A stretch of 64,000 nt of DNA. Origin: Streptomyces sp. NBC_00440 (GTDB lineage Bacteria; Actinomycetota; Actinomycetes; Streptomycetales; Streptomycetaceae). The translations under genes and the position numbers were made by a program. The notes under the pieces were generated by a model, which saw only the letters and a list, made by a program, of their open reading frames with translations, searched no databases and was not told where the DNA came from. The DNA is taken from NCBI RefSeq assembly GCF_036014215.1, contig NZ_CP107921.1:3149001-3213000 (forward strand), given 5' to 3'. Of the stretch, positions 16,087 to 28,761 are shown in pieces. Numbering within the stretch: position 1 is the first letter of the stretch; each line of letters starts with the position of its first letter.

Positions 16087-17580
16087 GTGAGCGCCAATCC
16101 CCCCCAAGGTCTCGGATCCGCGCGAACAGGGGGAGAGGCTCCCTCGGTCGCCGCCGTCGTCGTGCTCGCGGCCGGTGCGGGCACCCGGATGAAGTCGGCC
16201 ACGCCGAAGGTCCTGCACGAGGTCAGCGGGCGCTCGCTCGTCGGGCATGTCGTCGCCGCCTCCCGTGAGCTGGAGCCGGAGCAGCTCGTCGTGGTCGTCG
16301 GGCACGAGCGCGAGAAGGTCCAGGCGCATCTCGCCGAGACCGACGCGAACGTACGGACCGCCGTGCAGCTCGAACAGAACGGCACCGGGCACGCCGTCCG
16401 TACCGCCCTCGAAGAGCTGGGCGCGTCCCCCGAAGGCACCGTTCTCGTCGTCTGCGGCGACACCCCGCTGCTCACCGGGGCGACCCTGGCGGCGCTCGCC
16501 GCCACGCACACCACCGACGGCAACGCCGTCACCGTGCTGACCGCGGAGGTCCCCGACGCCACCGGGTACGGGCGGATCGTGCGCGACCACGCCACCGGCG
16601 CGGTGATCTCGATCGTCGAGCACAAGGACGCTTCCGAGGCGGAGTTGGCGATCCGGGAGATCAACTCGGGGGTGTTCGCCTTCGACGGGCGGCTGCTGGC
16701 GGAGGCCCTGGGCAAGGTGCGCACCGACAACAGCCAGGGCGAGGAGTATCTGACCGATGTGCTCGGCATCCTGCGGACGGCCGGTCACCGGGTCGGGGCG
16801 TCGGTGGCCGGTGACCACCGGGAGATCGTCGGGATCAACAACCGGGTGCAGCTGGCGCAGGCGCGTGCGCTGCTCAATGCCCGGCTGCTTGAGCGGGCGA
16901 TGCTCGCCGGTGTGAGTGTGATCGATCCCGCGTCGGTTTTCGTCGATGTGCTGGTGACGTTCGAGCCGGATTCGGTGATCCATCCCGGTACGCAGCTGCT
17001 GGGTACGACGCATCTCGCGGAGGGTGCGGAGGTCGGGCCCAACTCGCGGCTGAAGGACACCGTGGTGGGTGCGTATGCCCGGGTGGACAACACGGTGGCG
17101 GACGGTGCGGAGGTCGGGGAGCGCGCGACGGTGGGCCCGTACGCCTATCTGCGGCCCGGTACGCGGCTCGGTACGCGGGGCAAGATCGGGACGTATGTGG
17201 AGACGAAGAACGCCACGATCGGCGAGGGTTCGAAGGTGCCGCATCTGTCGTATGTCGGTGACGCGACGATCGGTGAGTTCAGCAACATCGGTGCGGCGAG
17301 TGTCTTCGTGAACTATGACGGACAGGACAAACACCACACAACGATCGGGTCGCACTGCCGGACCGGTTCGGACAACATGTTTGTGGCTCCCATCACGGTC
17401 GGGGACGGTGTCTACACCGCTGCGGGCTCCGTGATCACGAAGAGCGTGCCGGCCGGTGCGCTGGCCGTCGCCCGGGGCCAGCAAAGGAATATCGACGGTT
17501 GGGTGGCCAGGAAGCGGCCGGGAAGTGCTGCCGCGCGGGCCGCTCAGGCCGCCTCTGATCAGCCCCGTGACGAAAGCTGA
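16087..17580 (+). CDS. glmU: Bifunctional GlmU: glucosamine-1-P acetyltransferase / GlcNAc-1-P uridyltransferase
   Basis: 497 residues. It makes UDP-GlcNAc, the first committed precursor of peptidoglycan, in the cytoplasm. The N-terminal pyrophosphorylase domain has LAAGAGTRMKS (Gly-rich nucleotide loop, about 27-37), KVLHEVSGRS, QNGTGHAV and VVCGDTPLL. The C-terminal left-handed beta-helix (about residues 265-470) has the hexapeptide repeats and the acetyltransferase residues within VETKNATIGEGSKVPHLSY and NYDGQDKHHT. The GTG at 16087 is the likely start and gives a 20-residue lead before the fold. prs follows 140 bases downstream, the usual actinobacterial pairing. Confidence 0.97.
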   Translation: MSANPPQGLGSARTGGEAPSVAAVVVLAAGAGTRMKSATPKVLHEVSGRSLVGHVVAASRELEPEQLVVVVGHEREKVQAHLAETDANVRTAVQLEQNGTGHAVRTALEELGASPEGTVLVVCGDTPLLTGATLAALAATHTTDGNAVTVLTAEVPDATGYGRIVRDHATGAVISIVEHKDASEAELAIREINSGVFAFDGRLLAEALGKVRTDNSQGEEYLTDVLGILRTAGHRVGASVAGDHREIVGINNRVQLAQARALLNARLLERAMLAGVSVIDPASVFVDVLVTFEPDSVIHPGTQLLGTTHLAEGAEVGPNSRLKDTVVGAYARVDNTVADGAEVGERATVGPYAYLRPGTRLGTRGKIGTYVETKNATIGEGSKVPHLSYVGDATIGEFSNIGAASVFVNYDGQDKHHTTIGSHCRTGSDNMFVAPITVGDGVYTAAGSVITKSVPAGALAVARGQQRNIDGWVARKRPGSAAARAAQAASDQPRDES

Positions 17581-17719
17581 CCGGAAACACGTGCGTTCAT
17601 CTGCGCGTACCGTGATAGACGCATGCTCGGCTTACGGGCCGGGACTCCGGGATACGCCCCCGTACATACCGCCGGCTGGCTCGCCCAGCAGCGATCAACA
17701 CGTCTGAGGAGACTGTGCT

Positions 17720-18697
17720 GTGACCGGGATCAAGACGACCGGCGAGAAGAAGCTGATGCTCTTCTCCGGCCGCGCCCACCCCGAGCTGGCCGAGGAGGTC
17801 GCGTCCCAGCTGGGGGTCGACCTGGTGCCGACTAAGGCTTTCGACTTCGCGAACGGCGAGATCTACGTCCGCTTCCAGGAGTCGGCCCGTGGCGCCGACT
17901 GCTTCCTGATGCAGAGCCACACGGCTCCCATCAACCAGTGGATCATGGAACAGCTGATCATGATCGACGCTCTGAAGCGGGCCTCGGCCAGGAGCATCAC
18001 CGTGATCGTGCCGTTCTACGGTTACGCGCGGCAGGACAAGAAGCACCGCGGCCGTGAGCCGATCTCGGCCCGGCTGATCGCGGACCTGATGAAGACCGCG
18101 GGTGCGGACCGTATCCTCACGGTCGATCTGCACACGGACCAGATCCAGGGCTTCTTCGACGGCCCGGTGGACCACCTGTTCGCGCTGCCGATACTGGCGG
18201 ACTACGTGGGCGCCAAGGTGGACCGTTCGAAGCTGACCATCGTCTCCCCGGACGCCGGCCGGGTGCGTGTGGCCGACCGCTGGTGCGACCGGCTGGGTGC
18301 GCCGCTGGCCATCGTGCACAAGCGCCGTGACAAGGACGTCGCCAACCAGGTCACCGTGCACGAGGTCGTGGGTGAGGTGAAGGGCCGCGTCTGTGTCCTG
18401 GTCGACGACATGATCGACACCGGTGGCACGATCTGTGCCGCCGCGGACGCGCTGTTCGCGAACGGCGCCGAGGACGTCATCGTGACGGCGACGCACGGTG
18501 TGCTCTCCGGCCCGGCCGCGGACCGTCTGAAGAACTCCAAGGTGAGCGAGTTCGTCTTCACGAACACGCTGCCGGACCCGGACAACCTGGAGCTCGACAA
18601 GATCACGGTGCTCTCGATGGCGCCGACGATCGCCCGCGCGGTGCGTGAGGTCTTCGAGGACGGCTCGGTCACCAGCCTCTTCGAGGAGCAGGCGTAA
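17720..18697 (+). CDS. prs: Ribose-phosphate pyrophosphokinase (PRPP synthetase)
   Basis: 325 residues. It converts ribose-5-phosphate and ATP to PRPP for purine, pyrimidine, His and Trp synthesis. The class I motifs are present: FANGEIYVRFQES (about 43-55), YGYARQDKKHRGREPIS (flexible catalytic loop), DLHTDQIQGFFDGPVDHL, and the PRPP-binding loop VLVDDMIDTGGTI (about 228-240). GTG at 17720 has GAGGAG (about 17706-17711) upstream. It lies downstream of glmU with its own likely promoter in the 139-bp gap. Confidence 0.97.
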   Translation: MTGIKTTGEKKLMLFSGRAHPELAEEVASQLGVDLVPTKAFDFANGEIYVRFQESARGADCFLMQSHTAPINQWIMEQLIMIDALKRASARSITVIVPFYGYARQDKKHRGREPISARLIADLMKTAGADRILTVDLHTDQIQGFFDGPVDHLFALPILADYVGAKVDRSKLTIVSPDAGRVRVADRWCDRLGAPLAIVHKRRDKDVANQVTVHEVVGEVKGRVCVLVDDMIDTGGTICAAADALFANGAEDVIVTATHGVLSGPAADRLKNSKVSEFVFTNTLPDPDNLELDKITVLSMAPTIARAVREVFEDGSVTSLFEEQA

Positions 18698-18723
18698 CAG
18701 CGGCCTGAAGATCGATTTCTGGG

Positions 18724-18774
18724 ACGGCCTCCCCGCCGGGTAGACTCACGGAGTTGCTCGGCGAGGGAGGCCGT
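18724..18774 (+). promoter_or_regulatory. Hairpin and putative promoter in the rplY leader
   Basis: ACGGCCTCCCCGCCG (18724-18738) pairs with CGGCGAGGGAGGCCGT (18759-18774) through 10 + 5 bp with a one-base bulge. The loop region contains TAGACT, a plausible -10 hexamer. It may act as the prs terminator, or as an rplY leader structure if transcription starts further upstream. It lies 102 bases before the L25 start. Confidence 0.45.
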
Positions 18775-18875
18775 ACTCATGGGTACGGGACTCCGTTATC
18801 GACGCGCTCTTCGTAGCAGGCCGCGATACGTGGCCGGGTGACCCATCCGTTTTCGTCACCTCCGAGGAGTGCCAC

Positions 18876-19466
18876 ATGGCTGAGGTCAAGCTCACCGCTG
18901 AAGTCCGTACCGAGTTCGGCAAGGGCGCTGCCCGCCAGATCCGTCGCGAGAACAAGGTTCCCGCGGTCATCTACGGCCACGGCGCCGACACCGTGCACAT
19001 CACCCTCCCGGGCCACGAGCTCATGATGGCGCTCAAGACCGCCAACGCGCTGCTCCGTCTGGACATCGAGGGCCGCACCGAGCTGGTCATCCCGAAGGCG
19101 ATCCAGCGTGACGCCATCAAGCGCAACCTGACCCACGTCGACCTGCTCGCGGTCAAGCTGGGCGAGAAGGTCACGGTCGAGGTCTCGGTGCACGCCGAGG
19201 GCGACCTGGCGCCGGGCGCCAACCTGCTGGAGTACGTGCTGAACACCCTGACCGTCGAGGCCGAGGCCACCCACATCCCCGAGTCGGTCACCGTCTCGGT
19301 CGCGGGCATGGACGCGGGCGACTCGATCCTGGCCAAGGATGTTCCGCTGCCGTCCGGCACGACTCTCGCGACCGACGAGGACGCGGTGGTCATCCAGGTC
19401 GTGTCCGCGCAGGCCGAGGAGCCGGCTGCGGAGACCGCCGAGGCGGCCGAGGGCGCCGAGGCCTGA
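18876..19466 (+). CDS. rplY: 50S ribosomal protein L25/general stress protein Ctc
   Basis: 196 residues, the long Ctc form. The N-terminal L25 beta-barrel (about 1-90: VRTEFGKGAARQIRRENKVP, AVIYGHG) binds 5S rRNA. A C-terminal TL5-type domain follows (about 95-180), and the tail is acidic and Ala-rich (EEPAAETAEAAEGAEA). GAGGAG (about 18861-18866) lies upstream of the ATG at 18876. pth follows in the same direction, a conserved neighbour in actinobacteria. Confidence 0.96.
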   Translation: MAEVKLTAEVRTEFGKGAARQIRRENKVPAVIYGHGADTVHITLPGHELMMALKTANALLRLDIEGRTELVIPKAIQRDAIKRNLTHVDLLAVKLGEKVTVEVSVHAEGDLAPGANLLEYVLNTLTVEAEATHIPESVTVSVAGMDAGDSILAKDVPLPSGTTLATDEDAVVIQVVSAQAEEPAAETAEAAEGAEA

Positions 19467-19658
19467 GCCTCGCGCTGATTCCGCCGACTGTTCCGGCGGC
19501 CCGGGGTCCTGTTGTCCCGGAGTTCCCGGAGTGAGTCCCGGAGTGTGTCCGAAACCGCCGTCCGTGCCGCAAGGTGCGGGCGGCGGCTGGCTGTTCACCG
19601 GCTTCACCGGCCTGCCGGCTCAACAGGTGGCCGGACACGTGCAGATGGAGACGTGCAG

Positions 19659-20255
19659 ATGACGACGCCCGACCCGACCGCTCCCTGGCTCGTCGTGGGC
19701 CTCGGCAATCCAGGCCCCGACTATGCGGCCAACCGCCACAACGTGGGCTTCATGGTGGCCGATCTGCTCGCCGAGCGCATCGGGGGCCGGTTCAAGGCGC
19801 ACAAGGCCCGCGCCCAGGTCGTGGAGGGCCGGCTGGGGCCGCCGGGGCCGGCCGGCCGGCGGGTGGTGCTGGCCAAGCCGATGTCGTACATGAATCTCTC
19901 GGGTGGCCCGGTCACGGCGCTGCGCGATTTCTACAAGGTGGGGACGGCGAACATCGTCGCCGTCCATGACGAGCTGGACATCGATTACGGGACGCTGCGG
20001 CTCAAGCTGGGTGGCGGGGACAACGGCCACAACGGTCTGAAGTCGATGACCAAGTCGCTGGGTCCGGACTACCACCGGGTCCGGTTCGGTATCGGCCGTC
20101 CGCCGGGCCGGATGCAGGTCGCCGACTTCGTGCTGAAGGATTTCTCGTCGGCCGAGCGCAAGGAGCTGGGGTACTTCGTGGACCGGGCGGCGGACGCGGT
20201 GGAGGCGCTGATCATCGAGGGCCTCGACCGGGCGCAGACCACGTACAACTCCTGA
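19659..20255 (+). CDS. pth: Peptidyl-tRNA hydrolase
   Basis: 198 residues. It releases peptides from peptidyl-tRNA that drops off ribosomes. The family motifs are [20 protein letters not shown] (catalytic His in NRHN), [32 protein letters not shown], and [10 protein letters not shown]. The ATG at 19659 is favoured because GGAG at 19647-19650 is 8 bases upstream. An in-frame GTG two codons earlier is the only close alternative. The sequence GTGCAGATG occurs twice (19640-19661), which puts a second out-of-frame ATG just upstream. Confidence 0.96.
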   Translation: MTTPDPTAPWLVVGLGNPGPDYAANRHNVGFMVADLLAERIGGRFKAHKARAQVVEGRLGPPGPAGRRVVLAKPMSYMNLSGGPVTALRDFYKVGTANIVAVHDELDIDYGTLRLKLGGGDNGHNGLKSMTKSLGPDYHRVRFGIGRPPGRMQVADFVLKDFSSAERKELGYFVDRAADAVEALIIEGLDRAQTTYNS

Positions 20256-20336
20256 GGCTGCTCCTTGTGCGGCTGGTGCTGCCGGGTTCCCTGATGGGTT
20301 GACCTGGCGTGGTCCTATGGCCAAGGATCGCGCCCC

Positions 20337-20801
20337 ATGAAGCGGAGTCGTGGCGTCCTGCTGTACGCGTGCCGGGCAGCGATGGGCTGTGTCGCGGTGC
20401 TGATCCTGGTGGCCGGTTTCTGGTCGTCGTGGGGGACGGCGCAGCATGTGATTCTTGCGAAGGGCCGTGACCACGGGACTCTGACGGTGGCCTCGTGTGC
20501 GGGTGACACGTGTTCGGGGCCGTTTGTGCCGGCGGCCGGTTCGGCTGCGCACAGCGGGCTGGTCATCGACAAGTCGACGGCGGCGGAGAAGGGCGAGCGG
20601 CTGCCGGTGGTGGTCCGTCCGGGCAGCCATGAGGCGATCAGGACGGGCTGGGCCGGGGGGCTGCACGCGTGGGTGCCGCTGGGCGGCGCGCTGCTGCTGG
20701 CGGCGCTGGTGATCGGGGGCGGGCTGCGGATGACACGTACGGCGTGGGCGGTGGGGGCGGCGGGCGCGGGGCTGCTGGTGGCGGCGTTCGTCGCGCTGTG
20801 A
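20337..20801 (+). CDS. Small membrane protein of unknown function
   Basis: 154 residues. A first span lies at about 12-34 (AAMGCVAVLILVAGFW). An extracytoplasmic region of about 75 residues carries two cysteines in CAGDTCSG, which could form a disulfide. Two closely spaced C-terminal spans follow at about 110-152 (LHAWVPLGGALLLAALVIGGG and AWAVGAAGAGLLVAAFVAL). No family was recognised. It follows pth by 80 bases in the same direction and ends at a strong terminator. Confidence 0.75.
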   Translation: MKRSRGVLLYACRAAMGCVAVLILVAGFWSSWGTAQHVILAKGRDHGTLTVASCAGDTCSGPFVPAAGSAAHSGLVIDKSTAAEKGERLPVVVRPGSHEAIRTGWAGGLHAWVPLGGALLLAALVIGGGLRMTRTAWAVGAAGAGLLVAAFVAL

Positions 20802-20808
20802 GCAGTCC

Positions 20809-20860
20809 CCGGGACCGGGGGGCCCGGCGCGACGTGCGCGCCCGGGCCCCCCGGTCCCGG
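20809..20860. terminator. Bidirectional terminator between the membrane protein and ppc
   Basis: A perfect 19-bp stem (20809-20827 with 20842-20860) surrounds a GCGC-rich loop. It sits 8 bases from both the + strand stop (20801) and the minus-strand ppc stop (20868), so it serves the two convergent genes. Confidence 0.85.
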
Positions 20861-20867
20861 CCGGAGG

Positions 20868-23603
<2,736 letters not shown>

Positions 23604-23848
23604 AGGTGCGGCTCCTTGCAGTGTTGGCACGACTGGCAAAGGGGTCTGGGTGTCATTCCCAGAAGTCACAGAACGGACCGCGCTGTCCGACGACACGCAC
23701 ACAGGATAGGTGTCCGGTTGTCCGGCTCGCCGGGGCGTCCACAGCCCTCTTGCCGCGAGGCTGCTCGCTGACATACTTACGAGGCCGTAGGTTACGGAAC
23801 CGTAGCCGGGCATCAGCCGCATTCCTCACCCCACGGGGGACGTCCCTT

Positions 23849-24832
23849 ATGACCATTGGTCCCGATCTGATCGATGACGCCCAGACCCCGACCGGACCTG
23901 TAGTCCCCCGCGCGACGCTGGGCGGGGACAGCAAAGGCTCCGTCGAGCAGTTCGGTCTGCTGCTCTTCATCATCGTGCCGTTTCTCGCTCTGGTCGCGGC
24001 GGTGCCGCTGGCCTGGAGCTGGGGCGGTGTGAGCTGGCTCGATCTGGGTCTGCTCGTGGTGATGTATTACGTCGGTTGCCATGGCATCACGATCGGTTTC
24101 CACCGGTATTTCACGCATGGCGCCTTCAAGGCGAACCGTCCGCTGCGTCTCGTGCTGGCGATGATGGGTTCGCTGGCGGTCGAGGGGCCGCTGGTCCGCT
24201 GGGTGGCCGATCACCGCAAGCACCACAAGTTCTCCGACGCGGAGGGTGACCCGCACTCTCCGTGGCGTTACGGCGAGACCTTCCCTGCCCTGCTCAAGGG
24301 GTTGTGGTGGGCGCACATGGCCTGGATGTTCGACGAGGAGCAGACGCCACAGCACAAGTACGCCCCGGATCTGATCAAGGACCCGGCGATCCGCTGGATC
24401 TCGCGGAACTTCATCTACTGGACGGCTGTGTCGCTGGCGATTCCGCCGCTGGTGGGCGGTCTGGTGACGATGTCGTGGTGGGGCGCTTTCACGGCGTTCT
24501 TCTGGGGTTCGCTGGTCCGGGTGGCGCTGCTCCACCATGTGACCTGGTCGATCAACTCGATCTGTCACGCGGTGGGCAGGCGGCCGTTCAAGTCGCGTGA
24601 CCGCTCGGGCAATGTGTGGTGGCTGGCGATCCTGTCCTGCGGGGAGTCCTGGCACAACCTGCACCACGCGGACCCGACGTCCGCCCGGCACGGTGTCCTG
24701 CGGGGCCAGCTGGATTCCAGTGCGCGTCTGATCCGCTGGTGCGAGCAGCTGGGCTGGGCGACCGATGTGCGCTGGCCGTCGGCTTCCCGGATCGATGCAC
24801 GGCGCAAGAGCGCGCTCACAGAAACGGCATGA
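23849..24832 (+). CDS. Membrane fatty acid desaturase (acyl-CoA delta-9 type)
   Basis: 327 residues. The three histidine boxes of the di-iron membrane desaturases are present: HRYFTH (about residue 85), HRKHH (about 122) and HNLHH (about 274), interleaved with four membrane spans (VPFLALVAAVPLAW, LGLLVVMYYVGCHG, FIYWTAVSLAIPPLVG, WGAFTAFFWGSLV). It would introduce a double bond into saturated acyl chains to adjust membrane fluidity. The ATG at 23849 is divergent from ppc. A TetR gene overlaps its stop codon by four bases (ATGA) and probably regulates it. Confidence 0.93.
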   Translation: MTIGPDLIDDAQTPTGPVVPRATLGGDSKGSVEQFGLLLFIIVPFLALVAAVPLAWSWGGVSWLDLGLLVVMYYVGCHGITIGFHRYFTHGAFKANRPLRLVLAMMGSLAVEGPLVRWVADHRKHHKFSDAEGDPHSPWRYGETFPALLKGLWWAHMAWMFDEEQTPQHKYAPDLIKDPAIRWISRNFIYWTAVSLAIPPLVGGLVTMSWWGAFTAFFWGSLVRVALLHHVTWSINSICHAVGRRPFKSRDRSGNVWWLAILSCGESWHNLHHADPTSARHGVLRGQLDSSARLIRWCEQLGWATDVRWPSASRIDARRKSALTETA

Positions 24833-25518
24833 TGACAGACGTGGCGATCGAAGGCAGCAGTACCAGCGGTGGCAAGAACCGCCCGCCCGCGGCCCGGCGT
24901 GCGCGCCGGGTCCGTATGACCGGGAAGGAACGCCGCGAGCAGCTGCTGGACATCGGCCGCACCCTCTTCGCCGCGAAGGGGTTCGAGGGCACGTCGGTGG
25001 AGGAGATCGCGGCGAAGGCCGGGGTCTCCAAGCCGGTGGTGTACGAGCACTTCGGCGGCAAGGAGGGCCTGTACGCGGTGGTGGTCGACCGGGAGATGCG
25101 TCAGCTGCTGGATCTGGTGACGGGTTCGCTGACGGCCGGCCATCCGCGTGAGCTGTGCGAGCAGGCGGCTTTCGCGCTGCTGGATTACATCGAGGAGTAC
25201 ACGGACGGTTTCCGCATCCTGGTGCGGGACTCGCCGGTGGCGCAGTCGACGGGGACGTTCGCATCGCTGATCAGCGATATCGCCACCCAGGTGGAGGACA
25301 TCCTGGGGATGGAGTTCAAGGCGCGCGGCTTCGACCCGAAGCTGGCGCCGCTGTACGCGCAGGCGCTGGTCGGCATGGTGGCGCTGACGGGCCAGTGGTG
25401 GCTGGACGTCCGCAAGCCGCCGAAGGCGGAGGTGGCGGCGCATCTGGTGAACCTGGCGTGGCACGGTCTGGACGGTCTGGAGCCGAAGCCGCGGCTGATA
25501 GGCCACCGGAAGGGGTGA
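24829..25518 (+). CDS. TetR-family transcriptional regulator of the desaturase operon
   Basis: 229 residues from ATG 24829. The N-terminal 30 residues are basic and flexible. The TetR HTH spans about 31-80: REQLLDIGRTLFAAKGFEGT, VEEIAAKAGVSKPVVYEHFGGKEGLYAVVV. The C-terminal ligand-binding domain is typical in length. Its start overlaps the desaturase stop, so the two are translationally coupled. By analogy with actinobacterial desaturase regulators the ligand may be an acyl-CoA. That is inference. Confidence 0.92.
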   Translation: MMTDVAIEGSSTSGGKNRPPAARRARRVRMTGKERREQLLDIGRTLFAAKGFEGTSVEEIAAKAGVSKPVVYEHFGGKEGLYAVVVDREMRQLLDLVTGSLTAGHPRELCEQAAFALLDYIEEYTDGFRILVRDSPVAQSTGTFASLISDIATQVEDILGMEFKARGFDPKLAPLYAQALVGMVALTGQWWLDVRKPPKAEVAAHLVNLAWHGLDGLEPKPRLIGHRKG

Positions 25519-25629
25519 CGGTTCCGGCCGTGGTGCGAAGGCCGTGGCGTCACCCGTTGTGATGACTCATGTGGTTTTCGGCCGCTACCGTGGTGGCGCA
25601 GGCCGAGAATTCCGCCTATGGGAGGAACC

Positions 25630-26232
25630 ATGACCGCCGAGCCGCTCGCCGGGCACAGCTTCCGCTGGCCCGTGCCGCCCCAGGACGGATACACCGTGGA
25701 CGACCTGTTCACGCTGCCCGGCCTCCCGCCGCACACCGAGCTGCTCGACGGGAGCCTTGTTTTCGTGAGTCCACAGCGGATTTTCCACAGCCGCATGATC
25801 GATCTCCTGATGACCGGCCTGCGCAGCACAGTGCCCGGGCACCTGAAGGTCCGCCGGGAGATGACGGTCGTCCTGGACCGCCGCAATGGTCCCGAGCCCG
25901 ATATCTCCGTCATCCGGGCCAGTGCAGTCACCGGTCCGGAGCAGACCAGCTTCGAAGCCGCGGATGTTCTGCTCGCCGTCGAGGTCGTCTCCCCCGACTC
26001 GGAGGCCCGTGACCGCGACACGAAGCCACGCGAGTACGCGGCCGCCGGTATCGAGCACTTCTGGCTGGTGGAGATGACCGGCGAGAGCCGGCATCCGGTG
26101 GTGCGGGTGTACGAGCTCGACCCGGTGACCAAGGCGTACGCGCTGACCGGTATTCACCACGACCAGCTCAAGCTCGGTGTCCCGTACGACCTGGGCATCG
26201 ACATCACGACGGACGCTCTCACGCAGTTGTAG
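25630..26232 (+). CDS. Uma2-family PD-(D/E)XK nuclease-fold protein
   Basis: 200 residues from ATG 25630, which has GGAGG directly upstream (25621-25625). An upstream ATG at 25618 lacks a ribosome site. The Uma2 (DUF820) pattern is clear: [31 protein letters not shown] (acidic residue), [19 protein letters not shown] (E-x-V plus the Lys in [12 protein letters not shown]), IEHFWLVEM. The fold is that of restriction-like endonucleases. Streptomyces carry many copies and their role is unknown. It stands alone, convergent with sdaA. Confidence 0.88.
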   Translation: MTAEPLAGHSFRWPVPPQDGYTVDDLFTLPGLPPHTELLDGSLVFVSPQRIFHSRMIDLLMTGLRSTVPGHLKVRREMTVVLDRRNGPEPDISVIRASAVTGPEQTSFEAADVLLAVEVVSPDSEARDRDTKPREYAAAGIEHFWLVEMTGESRHPVVRVYELDPVTKAYALTGIHHDQLKLGVPYDLGIDITTDALTQL

Positions 26233-26320
26233 CCGCAAGGCTGGTCAGCTGTGCCGGGGCAGTGGCATTCCGCTCGGCTGCACCGGACTACGCACCCCCC
26301 GCTGGGGCGGTCCGTCCGCG

Positions 26321-27703
26321 TCAGCAGTCGATGACGTTGACCGCGAGCCCGCCTCGCGCCGTCTCCTTGTACTTGATCTTCATGTCCGCGCCGGTCTCCT
26401 TCATGGTCTTGATGACCTTGTCGAGGGACACGTGGTGCCGGCCGTCGCCGCGCAGCGCCATCCGTGCGGCGGTGATCGCCTTGACCGCGGCCATTCCGTT
26501 CCGCTCGATGCAGGGGATCTGCACCAGACCGCCGACCGGGTCGCAGGTCAGCCCCAGGTTGTGCTCCATGCCGATCTCCGCGGCGTTCTCCACCTGCTCC
26601 GGGGAGCCGCCGAGCACCTCGGCCAGGGCGCCGGCGGCCATCGAGCAGGCTGAGCCGACCTCGCCCTGGCAGCCCACCTCGGCCCCGGAGATCGAGGCGT
26701 TCTCCTTGAACAGCATGCCGATCGCCGCGGCCGCCAGCAGGAACCGCACGGTGCCGTCGTCGTCGGCGCCGGGCACGAAGGTGCGGTAGTAGTGCAGGAC
26801 GGCCGGGATGATGCCGGCCGCGCCGTTGGTCGGGGCGGTGACGACCCGGCCGCCGGCGGCGTTCTCCTCGTTGACCGCCATGGCGTACAGGGTGACCCAC
26901 TCCATGGCCCGGCCGGCCGCGTCGCCCTCGGCGTGCAGCGCGCGGGCGGACGTGGTCGCGCGGCGGCGGACCTTCAGCCCGCCGGGCAGGATGCCCTCGC
27001 GGGACAGGCCGCGTGCCACGCAGGCCTGCATGACGCGCCAGATCTCCAGCAGGCCGGTGCGGATCTCGTCCTCGGTGCGCCAGGCCTTCTCGTTCTCCAG
27101 CATCAGGGCGGAGATCGACAAACCGGTCTCGCGGGAGCGGCGCAGCAGTTCGTCGCCGGTGTGGAAGGGGTGCTTGAGCTCGGTGTCGTCGAGCTTGATC
27201 CGGTTTTCGCCGACCGCGTCCTCGTCGACGACGAAGCCGCCGCCGACCGAGTAGTAGGTCTTGTCGAGCAGCGGTGGCCCGCCGTGGTCGTGGGCGGAGA
27301 GGGTCATGCCGTTGGCGTGGTGGGGCAGGGAGCGGCGGCGGTGCAGCACCAGCTGGGTGTCGGGGTCGAAGGCGATCTCGTGGGCGTCGCCGAGGTCGGT
27401 GCCCAGCAGCCGCAGGCGCCGGGCGGTACGGATCCGGGTGACCTCCTCGTCGGCGCTGTCCACGTCCACGGTGTGCGGCTCGTGGCCTTCCAGGCCCAGC
27501 AGTACGGCCTTGGGTGTGCCGTGGCCGTGGCCGGTGGCGCCGAGCGAGCCGAAGAGTTCCGCCCGCACCGAGGCCGTCTGCGCGAGCAGACCGTCCTCCT
27601 TCAGCCGGCCGACGAACATCCGGGCGGCCCGCATCGGGCCCACCGTGTGTGAGCTGGAGGGGCCGATGCCGATGGAGAAGAGATCGAAGACGGAGATGGG
27701 CAT
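26321..27703 (-). CDS. sdaA: L-serine dehydratase (single-chain, iron-sulfur)
   Basis: 460 residues. It deaminates L-serine to pyruvate using a [4Fe-4S] cluster. The N-terminal beta domain starts [20 protein letters not shown], and the alpha domain contains [17 protein letters not shown] and the cluster cysteines in [19 protein letters not shown] and [19 protein letters not shown]. It is the last gene of the gcvP-gcvT-gcvH-lipA-sdaA run, 94 bases after lipA. In this setting it would drain serine, formed from glycine plus methylene-THF by a serine hydroxymethyltransferase encoded elsewhere, to pyruvate. The glycine riboswitch upstream of gcvP probably controls it. Confidence 0.96.
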   Translation of the reverse strand: MPISVFDLFSIGIGPSSSHTVGPMRAARMFVGRLKEDGLLAQTASVRAELFGSLGATGHGHGTPKAVLLGLEGHEPHTVDVDSADEEVTRIRTARRLRLLGTDLGDAHEIAFDPDTQLVLHRRRSLPHHANGMTLSAHDHGGPPLLDKTYYSVGGGFVVDEDAVGENRIKLDDTELKHPFHTGDELLRRSRETGLSISALMLENEKAWRTEDEIRTGLLEIWRVMQACVARGLSREGILPGGLKVRRRATTSARALHAEGDAAGRAMEWVTLYAMAVNEENAAGGRVVTAPTNGAAGIIPAVLHYYRTFVPGADDDGTVRFLLAAAAIGMLFKENASISGAEVGCQGEVGSACSMAAGALAEVLGGSPEQVENAAEIGMEHNLGLTCDPVGGLVQIPCIERNGMAAVKAITAARMALRGDGRHHVSLDKVIKTMKETGADMKIKYKETARGGLAVNVIDC

Positions 27704-27797
27704 GGCGGTGCCTCCTGTGGAAGGTGAAGGGTGGGCGGAGGGAAAGGGATGCAGGTGCGACGTGGGCGTGGCCCCCGCGCAGCGTCGTCAGCGGTGT

Positions 27798-28760
27798 TCA
27801 GCCGGCCGGGTCCTGCCGGTGCTTCCTGTCGCGTGCTTGCCGGTAGAGCCGTCCGGCGCGGTAGGAGGAGCGGACCAGGGGGCCGGACATCACTCCGGCG
27901 AAGCCGGTCTCCTCGGCTTCTTCCCTGAGCTCGGCGAACTCCTCGGGCCTGACCCACCGCTCCACCGGGTGGTGCCGTACGGAGGGCCGCAGGTACTGGG
28001 TGATGGTGATCAGGTCGCATCCGGCGTCGTGCAGGTCCCGCAACGCGGTCGAGATCTCGTCCCGGGTCTCGCCCATGCCCAGGATCAGGTTCGACTTGGT
28101 GACCAGCCCGGCCTCCCGTGCCGCGGTGAGCACACCGAGCGACCGGTCGTAGCGGAACGCGGGCCGGATCCGTTTGAAGATCCGTGGCACCGTCTCCACG
28201 TTGTGCGCCAGCACCTCCGGACGGGACTCGAAGACCTTGGTGAGCAGTTCGGGGACACCGTTGAAGTCCGGGACCAGGTTCTCCACCCCGGTGTCGGGGT
28301 TCAGTGCGCGGATCTGCCGGACCGTCTCGGCGTACAGCCAGGCACCCCCGTCGGGCAGGTCGTCGCGGGCCACCCCGGTGATGGTGGCGTACCTCAGCCC
28401 CATCGCGGCCACGGACTCCGCCACCCGGCGCGGCTCGTCCCGGTCCAGGGGCCGGGGCTTGCCGGTGTCGATCTGGCAGAAGTCGCAGCGCCGGGTGCAC
28501 TGGTCGCCGCCGATGAGGAAGGTGGCCTCGCGGTCCTCCCAGCATTCGTAGATGTTGGGACAGCCCGCCTCCTGGCAGACCGTGTGCAGCCCATCGGACT
28601 CCACCAGGGCTCGCATCTTCGTGTACTCGGGCCCCATCCTGGCCCGGGTCCTGACCCACTCGGGCTTGCGCTCGATGGGGGTCCGGCTGTTCCGCACCTC
28701 AAGACGGAGCAGCCTGCGGCCGTCGGGGGAAGCGGGAGGGCCGAGGTCCGGTACGGACAT
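27798..28760 (-). CDS. lipA: Lipoyl synthase, in a glycine-cleavage operon
   Basis: 320 residues. This radical-SAM enzyme inserts two sulfurs into the octanoyl group on lipoyl domains. The auxiliary cluster Cys set is in [13 protein letters not shown], the radical-SAM cluster in [11 protein letters not shown], and the C-terminal family signature in SSYRAGRLY. It starts one base after the gcvH stop, so the H protein and its maturation enzyme are coupled. Streptomyces usually carry a housekeeping lipA-lipB locus, so this is probably a dedicated second copy. That needs the rest of the genome to confirm. Confidence 0.96.
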   Translation of the reverse strand: MSVPDLGPPASPDGRRLLRLEVRNSRTPIERKPEWVRTRARMGPEYTKMRALVESDGLHTVCQEAGCPNIYECWEDREATFLIGGDQCTRRCDFCQIDTGKPRPLDRDEPRRVAESVAAMGLRYATITGVARDDLPDGGAWLYAETVRQIRALNPDTGVENLVPDFNGVPELLTKVFESRPEVLAHNVETVPRIFKRIRPAFRYDRSLGVLTAAREAGLVTKSNLILGMGETRDEISTALRDLHDAGCDLITITQYLRPSVRHHPVERWVRPEEFAELREEAEETGFAGVMSGPLVRSSYRAGRLYRQARDRKHRQDPAG

Positions 28761-28761
28761 C

